64,000 nucleotides of DNA from a bacterium (GCA_030698885.1 JAUYLN010000037.1:1-64000); one strand, 5' to 3'. Shown: positions 41,757 to 49,408, counted from the stretch's first letter. A program made the numbers and translations. Notes: generated by a model not told the origin, from the letters alone.

Positions 41757-42230
41757 TTATAAACTTTCTAACTTGCTCAAGATTCTATCTTGAAGCACAA
41801 TCATCTCTCCTTTATCGTCTTTACTTTCGTGGTCATAGCCCAATAAATGCAAAAACCCATGCACCGTTAATTGGGCAAGTTTATTATCAATGCTAATCTT
41901 TTCTTCTTTGGCATCTTTTTTTGCAACCGGCAAACATATGAAAATGTCGCCTAATTCAATTGTATCACCTTTTAATTTCATAGAGAAATCCTCCTTTTTG
42001 TTGAGCGGAAAAGACAGGACATCCGTCACCCTGTTTTTGCCTCTATATTTTTTGTTTAATGCCTTTATTCTACCGGCTCCGACTAAATTAACTGATATAC
42101 CTGCATTTTTATCTTTCAGCTTATTTAGCGGTTCAACCACTAATTGAATAGCCTGCTTTAAAATGGCCCCAAAAAAGGCTTCGTTATAATTTTTGTCGGT
42201 AGTTAGATTATTTAAGACGAGGTCGAGCAT
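41757..42230 (-). CDS. ybeY: Endoribonuclease YbeY
   Basis: 157 aa. Zinc site HGFLHLLGYDHESKDD (the H-G-x-L-H-L-x-G-Y-D-H motif), preceded by YRGKNRVTDVLSFPL. It takes part in 16S rRNA 3-prime maturation and ribosome quality control. It lies upstream of ftsA; an AT-rich spacer with TAGTAAGTATTACGTAGTAA follows on the far side. Confidence 0.95.
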   Translation of the reverse strand: MLDLVLNNLTTDKNYNEAFFGAILKQAIQLVVEPLNKLKDKNAGISVNLVGAGRIKALNKKYRGKNRVTDVLSFPLNKKEDFSMKLKGDTIELGDIFICLPVAKKDAKEEKISIDNKLAQLTVHGFLHLLGYDHESKDDKGEMIVLQDRILSKLESL

Positions 42231-42363
42231 AAAATTAGTATCAAGTAGTAAGTATTACGTAGTAAGCGTAAGACTCAAAATACCATGAAAAATATGGGTT
42301 GACAAATTGGAATATAGTAATTAAGCTTTTTTTAGAACGTTTAAAATACAAAGGAGTCAAAAA

Positions 42364-42588
42364 GTGCAAACGGTAATTCATTTCACTGACAAAGCTGGCG
42401 GTCCGAATCAAAATATAGGCAAAGAAGTAGAGGCCAGATGTGGCAAAAAATTTCTATACACGAATATTGGTAACTCGATAGTGATCGAAAGCCCCGCCCT
42501 CTGTGTTCACTGCGTTCAAGCATACTCACTCCTCCATGGCGGTAATGCAACCGATTGGCATCTTGCCCTAATTGAGAATGAACAATAA
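42364..42588 (+). CDS. Hypothetical small protein
   Basis: 74 aa from GTG 42364, chosen because AAAGGAG lies seven bases upstream. Sequence MQTVIHFTDKAGGPNQNIGK then RCGKKFLYTNIGNS and SPALCVHCVQAYSL: three Cys, of which C-V-H-C could bind metal. Own terminator follows. No family recognised. A single plus-strand gene between ybeY and yqeY-like genes. Confidence 0.55.
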   Translation: MQTVIHFTDKAGGPNQNIGKEVEARCGKKFLYTNIGNSIVIESPALCVHCVQAYSLLHGGNATDWHLALIENEQ

Positions 42589-42589
42589 C

Positions 42590-42612
42590 ACCGAGCTCCC
42601 GCTCGGTTTTTT
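42590..42612 (+). terminator. Terminator of the small plus-strand gene
   Basis: ACCGAGC and GCTCGGT pair around a four-base loop and seven T follow. Confidence 0.85.
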
Positions 42613-42646
42613 TATTACTTTATAAACTTTATAACTTTATGAACTT

Positions 42647-43153
42647 TTAACTTAAGAGCTCTTTCGCTATCCTACTCACCATTCCCCCGTCCACCTGGCC
42701 TTTTAATTTTCCCATCACAAGACCGATTACTTTACCCATATCTTTGGGACCGAGGGCTTGTCCTGAGCTTGTCGAACGGGTTTGCTCTATAGCTTTTTTA
42801 ACTTCTTCGCGGACTTTATCTTCGCCAAGCTGTTCCGGCATATATACCGATAAAATATCAATTTCTTTTTGCTCTTTGTCCGCCAATTCCTGCCTTCCGC
42901 CGGACTTAAACATTTCAATAGACTCTTTTCGTTTTTTTATTTCAGAAGATATAGTTTCAATAATTTCTTCGTCATTTAAATGGCTTTGCTTTTCCAGCTC
43001 CGAAGCATCCGTAACAGTCTTGGCCAATTGGCCTCTTTTCATAACTTCCCTATTCTTTATTGCGCTAATCAGGGTGCTCAAAACCAGACGCTTATTCTGG
43101 TCGCCTGACTTAAGAGATTCATTTAATTCTTTTTGGAGTTGCTCTTTTAACAA
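42647..43153 (-). CDS. YqeY/GatB-like domain protein
   Basis: 168 aa. Helical GatB_YqeY domain: RLVLSTLISAIKNREV, IETISSEIKKRKESIEMFKSGGR, LSVYMPEQLGEDKVREEV, MGKVIGLVMGKLKGQVDGGMVSRI. Related to the tail of the GatB amidotransferase subunit; the role of stand-alone forms is unclear. Residues ~125-134 (TRSTSSGQAL) are an in-frame insert encoded by a REP-like palindrome. Starts at TTG 43153. Upstream of it on the same strand are bS21, HIT and hisS. Confidence 0.9.
   Translation of the reverse strand: MLKEQLQKELNESLKSGDQNKRLVLSTLISAIKNREVMKRGQLAKTVTDASELEKQSHLNDEEIIETISSEIKKRKESIEMFKSGGRQELADKEQKEIDILSVYMPEQLGEDKVREEVKKAIEQTRSTSSGQALGPKDMGKVIGLVMGKLKGQVDGGMVSRIAKELLS
42754..42780. repeat. REP-like palindromic insert in the yqeY-like gene
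   Basis: GGGCTTGTCCTGAGCTTGTC followed by GAACGGG, encoding STSSGQA on the minus strand. It is the second form of the dispersed TTCGACAAGCTCAGG-type repeat, here adding ~10 residues before the conserved GPKDMGKV. Confidence 0.8.
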
Positions 43154-43159
43154 ATAGCA

Positions 43160-43314
43160 TCTACTAATTACCTATGAAATCACTAATATACTTAATCTAC
43201 CGATTACCAATCAGATCGGCAATATACTAATAAAAAATGGATTAGTATATTCGTATAGAATTAGTAATTAGTAGCTTGGGTATATTCGTATGAAATTAGT
43301 AATTGGTAGATTAA
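43160..43314. repeat. AT-rich intergenic hairpin, family TACTAATTAC copy 3
   Basis: Longest copy: a left arm CTACTAATTACCTATGAAAT and two right-arm-like segments (ATTAGTATATTCGTATAGAA, ATTCGTATGAAATTAGTAAT) fill the spacer between the yqeY-like gene and bS21. Confidence 0.7.
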
Positions 43315-43574
43315 ATACCGAGTTTTTGTTTTAACTTCCTCTTTTCTTCGTGAAATGACTCCTCGCCGTAAACACCCAGTTTATCTAACTTTTTTCTAAG
43401 CAACCTTAAATGCTCGCGCATGATAGCCCGGTTTTTCTCTTTTCTTTCATTTTCTTTTCGGTAACGATATTTTTTCTTTTCAGCATTTTTCAAATATTTT
43501 GACTGCTGAATAAGACGGCTGAACCGTCTTAACATCGCCCCCGTGCTTTCATTTTGTTTACGTTTTATTTCCAT
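43311..43574 (-). CDS. rpsU: Ribosomal protein bS21 (extended)
   Basis: 87 aa versus ~60-70 for common bS21. The N-terminal NESTGAMLRRFSRLIQQSKYL matches the bS21 pattern (NE..-G---RRF-R-.Q.SG), followed by a basic helix (KKKYRYRKENERKEKNRAIM) and an added acidic/basic tail. It binds the 30S subunit near the anti-Shine-Dalgarno region. Long tails on bS21 are usual in CPR. Between the yqeY-like and HIT genes. Confidence 0.88.
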   Translation of the reverse strand: MEIKRKQNESTGAMLRRFSRLIQQSKYLKNAEKKKYRYRKENERKEKNRAIMREHLRLLRKKLDKLGVYGEESFHEEKRKLKQKLGI

Positions 43575-43577
43575 ACT

Positions 43578-43668
43578 GTCTACTAATTACGAATCAAGTC
43601 ACTAATATACTAATAAGGAAAAATAAATAGATTAGTATATTCGTATAAAATTAGTAATTAGTAGATTA
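43578..43668. repeat. AT-rich intergenic hairpin, family TACTAATTAC copy 4
   Basis: Left arm CTACTAATTACGAATCAAGT ... TAATATACTAAT, right arm ATTAGTATATTCGTATAAAA ... TTAGTAATTAGTAG; arms are imperfect reverse complements of ~35 bp with a short loop. Confidence 0.8.
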
Positions 43669-44010
43669 CCTGACTAATTTACTGCCTAATCTCTTACCGC
43701 CAAGCAAATGCACATGCAGGTGGTCCATTATATGGGCCTGACTGTCTTCGCCATAATTAATTATCAGACGATAACCGGTTTTATCCAAACTAAGTTTTTT
43801 AGCAACCCTATTTGCCGCCGCGATTAACTCGCCCAACAAACCTTTATCGCTGTCACCGTATTCCTGAAGTGAACCATGTTTTTTAGGAATAATCAAGACA
43901 TGGACCGGGGTTACCGGATGAATGTCGTTAATGGCAATCCAACTATCTCCTTCATCAACTTTTTCGGTTGATATTTCTCCATTTATAATTTTGCAAAAAA
44001 TATCGCTCAC
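43666..44010 (-). CDS. HIT family (HINT-like) hydrolase
   Basis: 114 aa. FCKIINGEISTEKV at the start, VTPVHVLIIPKKHG in the middle, and the catalytic HIT motif HLHVHLLGG near the end. Such proteins hydrolyse adenosine 5-prime phosphoramidates or dinucleotides. Complete and standard for the HINT branch. Sits between bS21 and hisS with AT-hairpin spacers on both sides. Confidence 0.94.
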   Translation of the reverse strand: MSDIFCKIINGEISTEKVDEGDSWIAINDIHPVTPVHVLIIPKKHGSLQEYGDSDKGLLGELIAAANRVAKKLSLDKTGYRLIINYGEDSQAHIMDHLHVHLLGGKRLGSKLVR

Positions 44011-44015
44011 TGCGT

Positions 44016-44098
44016 TCTACTAATTACGAATAAAATCACCAATATACCAATGGGGAATGAGATTAGTATATTAGTATGAAATTAGTAATTAGTAGATT
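44016..44098. repeat. AT-rich intergenic hairpin, family TACTAATTAC copy 5
   Basis: CTACTAATTACGAATAAAAT ... CAATATACCAAT and ATTAGTATATTAGTATGAAA ... TTAGTAATTAGTAG pair imperfectly over ~35 bp between hisS and the HIT gene. Confidence 0.8.
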
Positions 44099-45509
44099 AT
44101 TTCTTAAGTCTCTTTTTTACCGTATCAACTATTTTTTCCATCGGGATAGTTTCCTGAACGCCGGTACTCATTTCGCGTAATATCACCGTACCCTCCAGGG
44201 CTTCTTTCTGACCGATTATCAAAGTATAAAGCGAACCGAGTCTGTCGGCAATGCGAAGCTGGGATTTTATACTGTCGCGTCCGAAAGAAGTTTTAACCGG
44301 AATAGAGGACTTGCGCATCTCCTCAAATAATACCAGCCCTTTTCTTCTGCCCATTTCGCTTAATTGCGCCAAAAATATTTTTGGATTTGTTTTATAGTCA
44401 GGTATGTTTGCTTTATTTCTTTCAAGCAACATCACGGCCCTCTCAACTCCCATGGCCCAGCCGATAGCCGGCGTAGCGGGACCGCCAAGCAAGGCAACCA
44501 GCTTATCATATCTTCCTCCCGATATAACGGCAAGCTGGGGATGCTTTTGTTTTTCCTCGGGTTCATCAACTTTTTCTTTAACGGCATCGCCTTCGGCTTT
44601 GCCCTCTCCCTCTTCGGCGACTACCTCTTCTTTAATTTCCTTTTGCTGCTGTTCTTCTTCCTTCTTCTCTTCTTCTTCCTGAACAAACTCAAAAACAGTC
44701 TTCGTGTAGTAATCAAGGCCCCTTACTAAATGCGGGTCCAGCAAATAAGGCACACCGACTTCATCCAAAAATTCAAGAACGCTTTTGAAATGCTTCTTAC
44801 AGTCACTGTCCAGATAGTCAACCATTTGAGGGGCGTCTTTGGCCGCATCAACGCAATTTGCCTCAACGCAATCAAGTACGCGCAACGGATTGGTTTTTAA
44901 CCTATCCTTGCATTTGTTGCATATTTTTTTGACTTTGTTGCGATAGTGGTCCTTGAGGGCCTTTATATACTGCGGCCGGCAGCTGTCGTCTCCGATAGAA
45001 TTTATTTTAACTATCATTCTTTTCAGACCGATAGCCTCTAAAACCTTGTGGGCCATGAATATCATTTCAGCATCAACGACGGCGTCTTGGTCTCCGATTG
45101 ATTCAACATTTAGCTGATGGAACTGCCTGTATCTTCCGGCCTGGGGATTGTCATGCCTAAAAACAGGTCCATAGCTCCACAGTCTGACAGGATGAGGCAT
45201 AACCTGCATGCCATGCTCAAGATAAGCCCTTAAAGTGTTGGCGGTAAGTTCGGGGCGCAAGCTCAACTCGTCGCCACCCTTGGTCTTAAAACTATACATT
45301 TCTTTTTCTACGACATCCGTCGCCTCTCCCACTGCCCGCACAAAAAGACCGGTGTTCTCCACAATCGGCAAATCTATTTTATCAAAACCATAATCCTCCA
45401 GAATCTGCGATGATTTCTTTTGTATATGCTTCCAGTAGTGCTGTTTATCCGGCAGAATATCATGCATTCCCCTTGGCGCCTGAAATTTTTTTTGTTTTAT
45501 TTTTGGCAC
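44097..45509 (-). CDS. hisS: Histidyl-tRNA synthetase
   Basis: 470 aa. Class II motifs: motif 1 region around LSLRPELTANTLRAYLEHG, motif 2 FRHDNPQAGRYRQFHQLNVE, the His-specific LVRGLDYYTKTVFEF and GGRYDKLV, and a C-terminal anticodon-binding domain. An acidic low-complexity insert of ~45 residues (~277-322, EEEKKEEEQQQKEIKEEV) splits the catalytic domain before GGRYDKL. Starts GTG 45509. A structured intergenic element lies just upstream. Confidence 0.96.
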   Translation of the reverse strand: MPKIKQKKFQAPRGMHDILPDKQHYWKHIQKKSSQILEDYGFDKIDLPIVENTGLFVRAVGEATDVVEKEMYSFKTKGGDELSLRPELTANTLRAYLEHGMQVMPHPVRLWSYGPVFRHDNPQAGRYRQFHQLNVESIGDQDAVVDAEMIFMAHKVLEAIGLKRMIVKINSIGDDSCRPQYIKALKDHYRNKVKKICNKCKDRLKTNPLRVLDCVEANCVDAAKDAPQMVDYLDSDCKKHFKSVLEFLDEVGVPYLLDPHLVRGLDYYTKTVFEFVQEEEEKKEEEQQQKEIKEEVVAEEGEGKAEGDAVKEKVDEPEEKQKHPQLAVISGGRYDKLVALLGGPATPAIGWAMGVERAVMLLERNKANIPDYKTNPKIFLAQLSEMGRRKGLVLFEEMRKSSIPVKTSFGRDSIKSQLRIADRLGSLYTLIIGQKEALEGTVILREMSTGVQETIPMEKIVDTVKKRLKK

Positions 45510-45522
45510 TACGTCGAAGGTT

Positions 45523-45657
45523 CAAATTGATATCAATAAAATTGATTTAAAGAAGTCCCTTATGCTTCCGAGAGATTTGCTTCTTTAAATCAATTTTATG
45601 GTCGGTGATCGGCCGAACCGAAGGTTCGTTGCCGATTAAATCACCGAGATATCAATT
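45523..45657. other. Structured intergenic element upstream of hisS
   Basis: Outer pair TTGATATC/GATATCAA; arm 1 is ATAAAATTGATTTAAAGAAG (45536-45555) with its exact complement at 45580-45599; arm 2 is GGTGAT-CGGC-CGAACC with GGTTCG, GCCG and ATCACC. Together they form a three-way junction. It may be an RNA leader of hisS or a mobile palindrome. No T-box sequence is seen. Confidence 0.7.
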
Positions 45658-45733
45658 GGAATCGCTGTTTTATAAACTAAAACTTAATTTAAATTATATG
45701 CTGGGATGGCATCAAATTTTTAAATTTATTTAC

Positions 45734-46321
45734 CTATATAGTCCCGAATCTGCTGACCGGCCAGGCCCTAAAAAACACTCTTCCCGTAATTGACGACCTC
45801 CCAACCGCCCCCCATCTTCGCGAATCATAACTTTCAAGCCTGTTATCACCCATAACAAAATATTCTTTTTGATCAAGTTTAACTTTCATATTGCCTACAG
45901 TATGCTGTCCGGACGAAATATAGCCCGACTCATCTAGCTTAAGGCCGTCTGGGCTTGCCGAATTAAATATAAACACCTGGTCATTCTTTATCTCAACGGT
46001 CTCTCCTGGCAAACCTATGACTCTTTTTATAAAAAACTTAGACTTATCTTCGGGAAATCTGAAAACTACTATATCTCCCCTTTCGGGCTCCTTGAATCTA
46101 TAACTTATTTCATCTATTAAAATATATTCCCCGTCCTCAAAAGTCTGTTCCATGGAAGCTCCTTTTACAAAAAACGGCTGAACTATAAAATATCTTATTG
46201 GAATTATTATAATCAGCGACAGCCCGATTATCTTAACCGTTTCCCAAATAAAAGCAAATGCCTCGTTGCGACGCGAGACCTTGTGCTCCGGAAACTCCTC
46301 TGGGCCTTTATTTTGTTCCAT
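45734..46321 (-). CDS. lepB: Signal peptidase I
   Basis: 195 aa. One N-terminal membrane helix (~25-45), then Ser56 in KGASMEQTF and Lys99 in FFIKRVIGLPGE, the Ser/Lys dyad, plus GDIVVFRFPED and VMGDNRLESYDSR (box E). Cuts signal peptides of Sec-exported proteins such as the subtilase at 11331-12632. Divergent from pth. Confidence 0.96.
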   Translation of the reverse strand: MEQNKGPEEFPEHKVSRRNEAFAFIWETVKIIGLSLIIIIPIRYFIVQPFFVKGASMEQTFEDGEYILIDEISYRFKEPERGDIVVFRFPEDKSKFFIKRVIGLPGETVEIKNDQVFIFNSASPDGLKLDESGYISSGQHTVGNMKVKLDQKEYFVMGDNRLESYDSRRWGAVGRSSITGRVFFRAWPVSRFGTI

Positions 46322-46396
46322 TATAAGCTAACAATATCACAAAAATGGCCCCATTACAAGGCCCTCCTTCTAAAGTTTTTGTGCTATCATTAGCGG

Positions 46397-46957
46397 ATGA
46401 GATTGATCATAGGCTTGGGCAATCCGGGAGAAGAATATAACGGCACGAGGCATAATGTCGGATTTTTTGTATTGGATAAAATAGCAAAAGATGAGGAATG
46501 CGATTTTAACTTTGATAAAAGTTTTAATGCTGAGCTTGCCAAGTGCAAAGTGTCCGGCAAGCCGTCCATCTTAGTTAAGCCCTATACTTTCGTAAATAAA
46601 TCCGGAGATGCGGTTAAAAAATTAAAGTTAAAATTTAAGATAAAACCGGAAAATATAATTGTCATACATGATGACCTGGATATTGATTTCGGCAATTTTA
46701 AATTATCTTTCGCCAGAAGTTCAGGCGGTCACAGAGGTATTGAATCAATAATCAAAGCCCTTAAAACAAATAAGTTCTGGCGGTTGCGCATTGGCCTCGC
46801 CAACACCAAGCTTAAAAGTGCCCGGCGCTCAAAAGCAAAAAAGGGTGGGGTAAATGGCGTCGGCGAATTCGTACTCTCAAAGTTCACTCCGGCCGAACAA
46901 GACAAGTTAAAGCTACTCATCAAAAAAGCTTTGGCCAGACTTGAGAACATAAATTAA
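46397..46957 (+). CDS. pth: Peptidyl-tRNA hydrolase
   Basis: 186 aa. GLGNPGEEYNGTRHNVGFFVLD with the catalytic His in RHN, then VKPYTFVNKSGDAV, VIHDDLDIDFG and SSGGHRGIESI. Recycles tRNA from prematurely released peptidyl-tRNA. A short Lys/Arg-rich insert (KLKSARRSKAKKGGVNG) lies before the final helix. Plus-strand, divergent from lepB by 75 bp. Confidence 0.97.
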   Translation: MRLIIGLGNPGEEYNGTRHNVGFFVLDKIAKDEECDFNFDKSFNAELAKCKVSGKPSILVKPYTFVNKSGDAVKKLKLKFKIKPENIIVIHDDLDIDFGNFKLSFARSSGGHRGIESIIKALKTNKFWRLRIGLANTKLKSARRSKAKKGGVNGVGEFVLSKFTPAEQDKLKLLIKKALARLENIN

Positions 46958-46975
46958 AAATACATAAAAAAAATA

Positions 46976-46991
46976 CCGCTTATTTGAGCGG
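46976..46991 (-). terminator. Terminator of the gene at 47006-47188
   Basis: CCGCT and AGCGG pair around six bases; on the minus strand TATTTTTTT follows. Confidence 0.65.
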
Positions 46992-47005
46992 CAGGGACAC
47001 AACTT

Positions 47006-47188
47006 TCATTCTTTCAGAAATTGATCCACTAAAATTTTGGTAGAAGCAATTTTTCCTTCGAAAGTATTCGTTGTATCCTCAAGAATGTGTTTTATAGTTT
47101 TCAGTTTATTTTTAAAAGAATCTTCCATTGACTGATTAGCTATTAAAGCTATGACGAAAAGAACAAACCAGAACCAGGTCCAAAACAT
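47006..47188 (-). CDS. Small single-helix membrane protein
   Basis: 60 aa from ATG 47188, with AAAGGAG seven bases upstream. MFWTWFWFVLFVIALIANQS is an aromatic-rich membrane helix, followed by a soluble helical tail (KNKLKTIKHILEDTTNTFEG). Terminator follows. No family recognised. Confidence 0.55.
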   Translation of the reverse strand: MFWTWFWFVLFVIALIANQSMEDSFKNKLKTIKHILEDTTNTFEGKIASTKILVDQFLKE

Positions 47189-47335
47189 ATTTTCTCCTTT
47201 TTGATAACTAAACCAACAATCACCAAATATAAGCACATTAAATTACTTAAGTCTAGAAAGACGCTTTGAGCTCATACGGCTTGAAAATATTTAAAATATG
47301 GAGTTCAATTTAAAAAAGAAATAGGGGGGCGTATC

Positions 47336-47947
47336 ATGTCCGAAGAAGAAATCCGGGAAGTTTTTTTAAAACATTATGACGGCCAGAATTTAAACAGAGC
47401 CACCTTGGAAAGTTACGAAGATATAGCAAATTCTATAGCCGAATCCCTGTTAAGCAGACACCAGAAAACGATAGGTGAAGAGTCTTTAAAATTGTTCAAA
47501 CAAATAAACTTAGCCCGAACAAAAATATTCATATTCAAGGATTTTTTTAATTGCGGCAAAAAAACAATAGCCACAAATGATGAGATAACCGATAGTACCG
47601 GTGTATTGCTTGGAACATGGCTAAGCTGTGTAAACTATTTCTATGTAAAATATGATGATATAAAATGGCACGAATTTAAGAAAGCATACTCCAAAGAGGA
47701 GGTGGAAACAGCAAGGGAGACTGTAAAGTCTCTGGTAGTTGGCCTTGTCACCCAAACGGAGGATTCAGGAACATCTGAAATATCGGAAAAAATAATAGAA
47801 TCTATGGAGGCAATATTTTGTGAAGCTCAAATGGCCATACTGGGCAGAAAACTTTTTGAAGAATTTATGAGAAGCATAAACGAAAGTAACCGATACTTAA
47901 GGAAATATCAACGATCTATGAAAATAAAGTCAGGATTAACACACTGA
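47336..47947 (+). CDS. Hypothetical helical protein
   Basis: 203 aa, soluble, mostly helical (EEEIREVFLKHYDGQNLNRA, VETARETVKSLVVGLVTQTE). No signal, no membrane segment, no recognised motif. Ribosome binding site AGGGGG six bases before ATG 47336 and a terminator at 47961-47986 show a real single-gene unit on the plus strand. Confidence 0.6.
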   Translation: MSEEEIREVFLKHYDGQNLNRATLESYEDIANSIAESLLSRHQKTIGEESLKLFKQINLARTKIFIFKDFFNCGKKTIATNDEITDSTGVLLGTWLSCVNYFYVKYDDIKWHEFKKAYSKEEVETARETVKSLVVGLVTQTEDSGTSEISEKIIESMEAIFCEAQMAILGRKLFEEFMRSINESNRYLRKYQRSMKIKSGLTH

Positions 47948-47960
47948 TCCAAAATAAAAC

Positions 47961-47986
47961 CCCGCGCTCAGTATAGCGGGTTTTTT
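47961..47986 (+). terminator. Terminator of the helical protein gene
   Basis: CCCGC and GCGGG pair around a ten-base loop and six T follow. Confidence 0.75.
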
Positions 47987-48036
47987 ATTTGATACATTGG
48001 ATGCAGGCTTCAGGTCTACGATGGCCTTCCCGCACA

Positions 48037-48150
48037 TGGCGGAGGAGGTGAGAATCTCACATAAACATATATTTTGTCCCCGACCCCCCGACTTTAAAAC
48101 CTTGCGGTTTTAATATTTCCACCACGGGGACAAAAAGTTCGAATCTCACC
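48037..48150. pseudogene. tRNA-Ser 3-prime fragments in inverted arrangement
   Basis: GGCGGAGGAGGTGAGA at 48039-48054 repeats the antisense 3-prime end of tRNA-Ser (48201-48216). AGTTCGAATCTCACC near 48136-48150 is its sense-strand T arm. Between them TTTTGTCCCCG (48072-48082) pairs with CGGGGACAAAA (48125-48135). It looks like an inverted-repeat element built from, or inserted into, tRNA ends. Confidence 0.6.
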
Positions 48151-48157
48151 ATCGGGT

Positions 48158-48198
48158 AGATAATTTAAAAAACACTTTAAGTGTTTTTTAAATTATCT
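48158..48198 (-). terminator. Terminator of tRNA-Ser
   Basis: AGATAATTTAAAAAACACTT and its exact reverse complement meet with one base between, directly after the encoded CCA end. Confidence 0.75.
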
Positions 48199-48199
48199 A

Positions 48200-48288
48200 T
48201 GGCGGAGGAGGTGAGATTCGAACTCACGAGGCCCTTGCGGGCCGCCGCATTTCAAGTGCGGTGGAATAAACCACTATCCGACTCCTCC
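48200..48288 (-). tRNA. tRNA-Ser (anticodon TGA)
   Basis: 89 nt including encoded CCA. Acceptor GGAGGAG/CTCCTCC, anticodon stem CCGCA/TGCGG with loop CTTGAAA (TGA), long variable arm (GGCCCGCAAGGGCC), T loop TTCGAAT. It is the only tRNA in the window with genomic CCA. Confidence 0.94.
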
Positions 48289-48307
48289 GAAAACATTTTA
48301 CCACATT

Positions 48308-48793
48308 TTAATGTTTTTGTGAACCGATAATTCTGGAGGCTCGTTTTACGGTTTCAACAATAACTGGTAGTTCAAGATAATCTATCAGGATAGCACCCCA
48401 TATCAAAACCGGATGCCACGAAGCAGTCAAAAAACTTTCTACCACTATTTCATCGGTTATCCAAAAGATATGGAACCACTGGGAATTTAAAAATACGAGA
48501 TATAGCCAGTCCTTAGAATTATTGCCATGTTTTTTTAAAGAATGAATATATACCAATGATACGGAGATGAGAGCCGGTATTTCTGTATAATCTATCAGGG
48601 CAATGATAACATTTACTAAATGACCTGCATCAAAGAAAGAACTTTGGCCGAATATTTTCAAAAACACTACATCAGTAGTTAGCCAGTAAAGATGCACTAA
48701 CTGCAAGACAAAAAGACCGGCCGCAACAATAGTATTGGTCTGGCTGTGCTTTTCGTACCAATTCCAGAATTTTTTGGCTAAAACGGTGAGCAT
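48308..48793 (-). CDS. Four-helix membrane protein with internal duplication
   Basis: 161 aa. Two halves match: VLQLVHLYWLTTDVV ... ALIDYTEIPALI and NSQWFHIFWITDEIV ... ILIDYLELPVIV. Each half has two membrane helices carrying His, Asp and a D-Y-x-E-x-P core. Charged residues buried in both helix pairs hint at metal or heme binding or a transport path. No family recognised. Directly upstream of tRNA-Ser on the same strand. Confidence 0.65.
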   Translation of the reverse strand: MLTVLAKKFWNWYEKHSQTNTIVAAGLFVLQLVHLYWLTTDVVFLKIFGQSSFFDAGHLVNVIIALIDYTEIPALISVSLVYIHSLKKHGNNSKDWLYLVFLNSQWFHIFWITDEIVVESFLTASWHPVLIWGAILIDYLELPVIVETVKRASRIIGSQKH

Positions 48794-48858
48794 TTGACTT
48801 TATTATAATAATATGCTAATATATTAATAGTTTCGTGTTTGAGTATCGGGAGGTATCT

Positions 48859-49068
48859 ATGGGAATTTGTACGACATGCGTCTGCCCCGTATCCGGGGGT
48901 GGTAACATGCATAAGGCCGGCCATCACGGCAGAACCCCGCGCCACAGCGAGAGGCACGACCTCAAAAGGCCAAAAAAGGCCACTGCGGAAGAGGGCGTTG
49001 AGGGTCGCGGTGCTCCCATCAAAAACACTGGCAAGAGGAGCAAGGAGAAGCAGGCACAGAAAAAGTAA
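48859..49068 (+). CDS. Small basic protein with Cys pair
   Basis: 69 aa from ATG 48859, preceded by GGGAGGT at good spacing; an ATG eight codons earlier is less likely. MGICTTCVCPVSGGGNMHKA begins with a C-x-x-C-x-C cluster, then a His/Arg-rich and Lys-rich tail (GKRSKEKQAQKK). Could be a nucleic-acid-binding peptide. Own terminator. Confidence 0.5.
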   Translation: MGICTTCVCPVSGGGNMHKAGHHGRTPRHSERHDLKRPKKATAEEGVEGRGAPIKNTGKRSKEKQAQKK

Positions 49069-49088
49069 TAAGCATCAAAGAACATCAG

Positions 49089-49118
49089 GCGGCCCCGCCT
49101 TCGGGGGCCGCTATTTTT
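49089..49118 (+). terminator. Terminator of the small basic protein gene
   Basis: GCGGCCCC and GGGGCCGC pair around a short loop, followed by TATTTTTTAT. Confidence 0.8.
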
Positions 49119-49154
49119 TATTTGAAAATCCCCTCCTTCCTCGCTCTGCTCGTC

Positions 49155-49276
49155 TGTCGGGCCGCCGGGAGTTGCCTTCGGTCTCTTCCTCGTCAGTCAC
49201 TCGTCAGAGCCTCAGGACCAGGCCTCGCGGTTTCACCTTCTAGTGAAACATTCGCTCCGGCCGTTCAACTCCCGGC
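49155..49276. pseudogene. tRNA-Pro 3-prime fragments in inverted arrangement
   Basis: TGTCGGGCCGCCGGGAGTTG (49155-49174) is identical to the antisense tRNA-Pro 3-prime end at 49336-49355. GTTCAACTCCCGGC (49263-49276) is the same region in sense orientation. About 88 bp of GC-rich sequence with a GGTTTCAC/GTGAAAC hairpin lie between, as at the tRNA-Ser locus. Confidence 0.7.
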
Positions 49277-49337
49277 AAACCTGCAAATTTTTTAAAATCT
49301 CAAACTGACCTAAAGGCAGCTTGAGATTTTAAATTTG

Positions 49338-49408
49338 TCGGGCCGCCGGGAGTTGAACCCGGTCACCACGAACCCGAATCGTGTGTACCACCGTCATACG
49401 CCGGCCCG
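49338..49408 (-). tRNA. tRNA-Pro (anticodon CGG)
   Basis: Acceptor CGGGCCG/CGGCCCG, anticodon stem CACGA/TCGTG with loop TTCGGGT (CGG), T arm CCGGG TTCAACT CCCGG. Discriminator A, no encoded CCA. The D stem is short (GTA/TAC) and base 8 is G instead of T, so it is slightly unusual. Confidence 0.85.

Noticed and set aside
22682-44098. CRISPR array suggested by repeated AT-rich words
   Set aside because: Copies are far apart, imperfect and self-complementary; there are no regularly spaced repeats or cas genes.
45523-45733. T-box riboswitch upstream of hisS
   Set aside because: No T-box motif or terminator/antiterminator pair is present; the structure is a different three-way junction.
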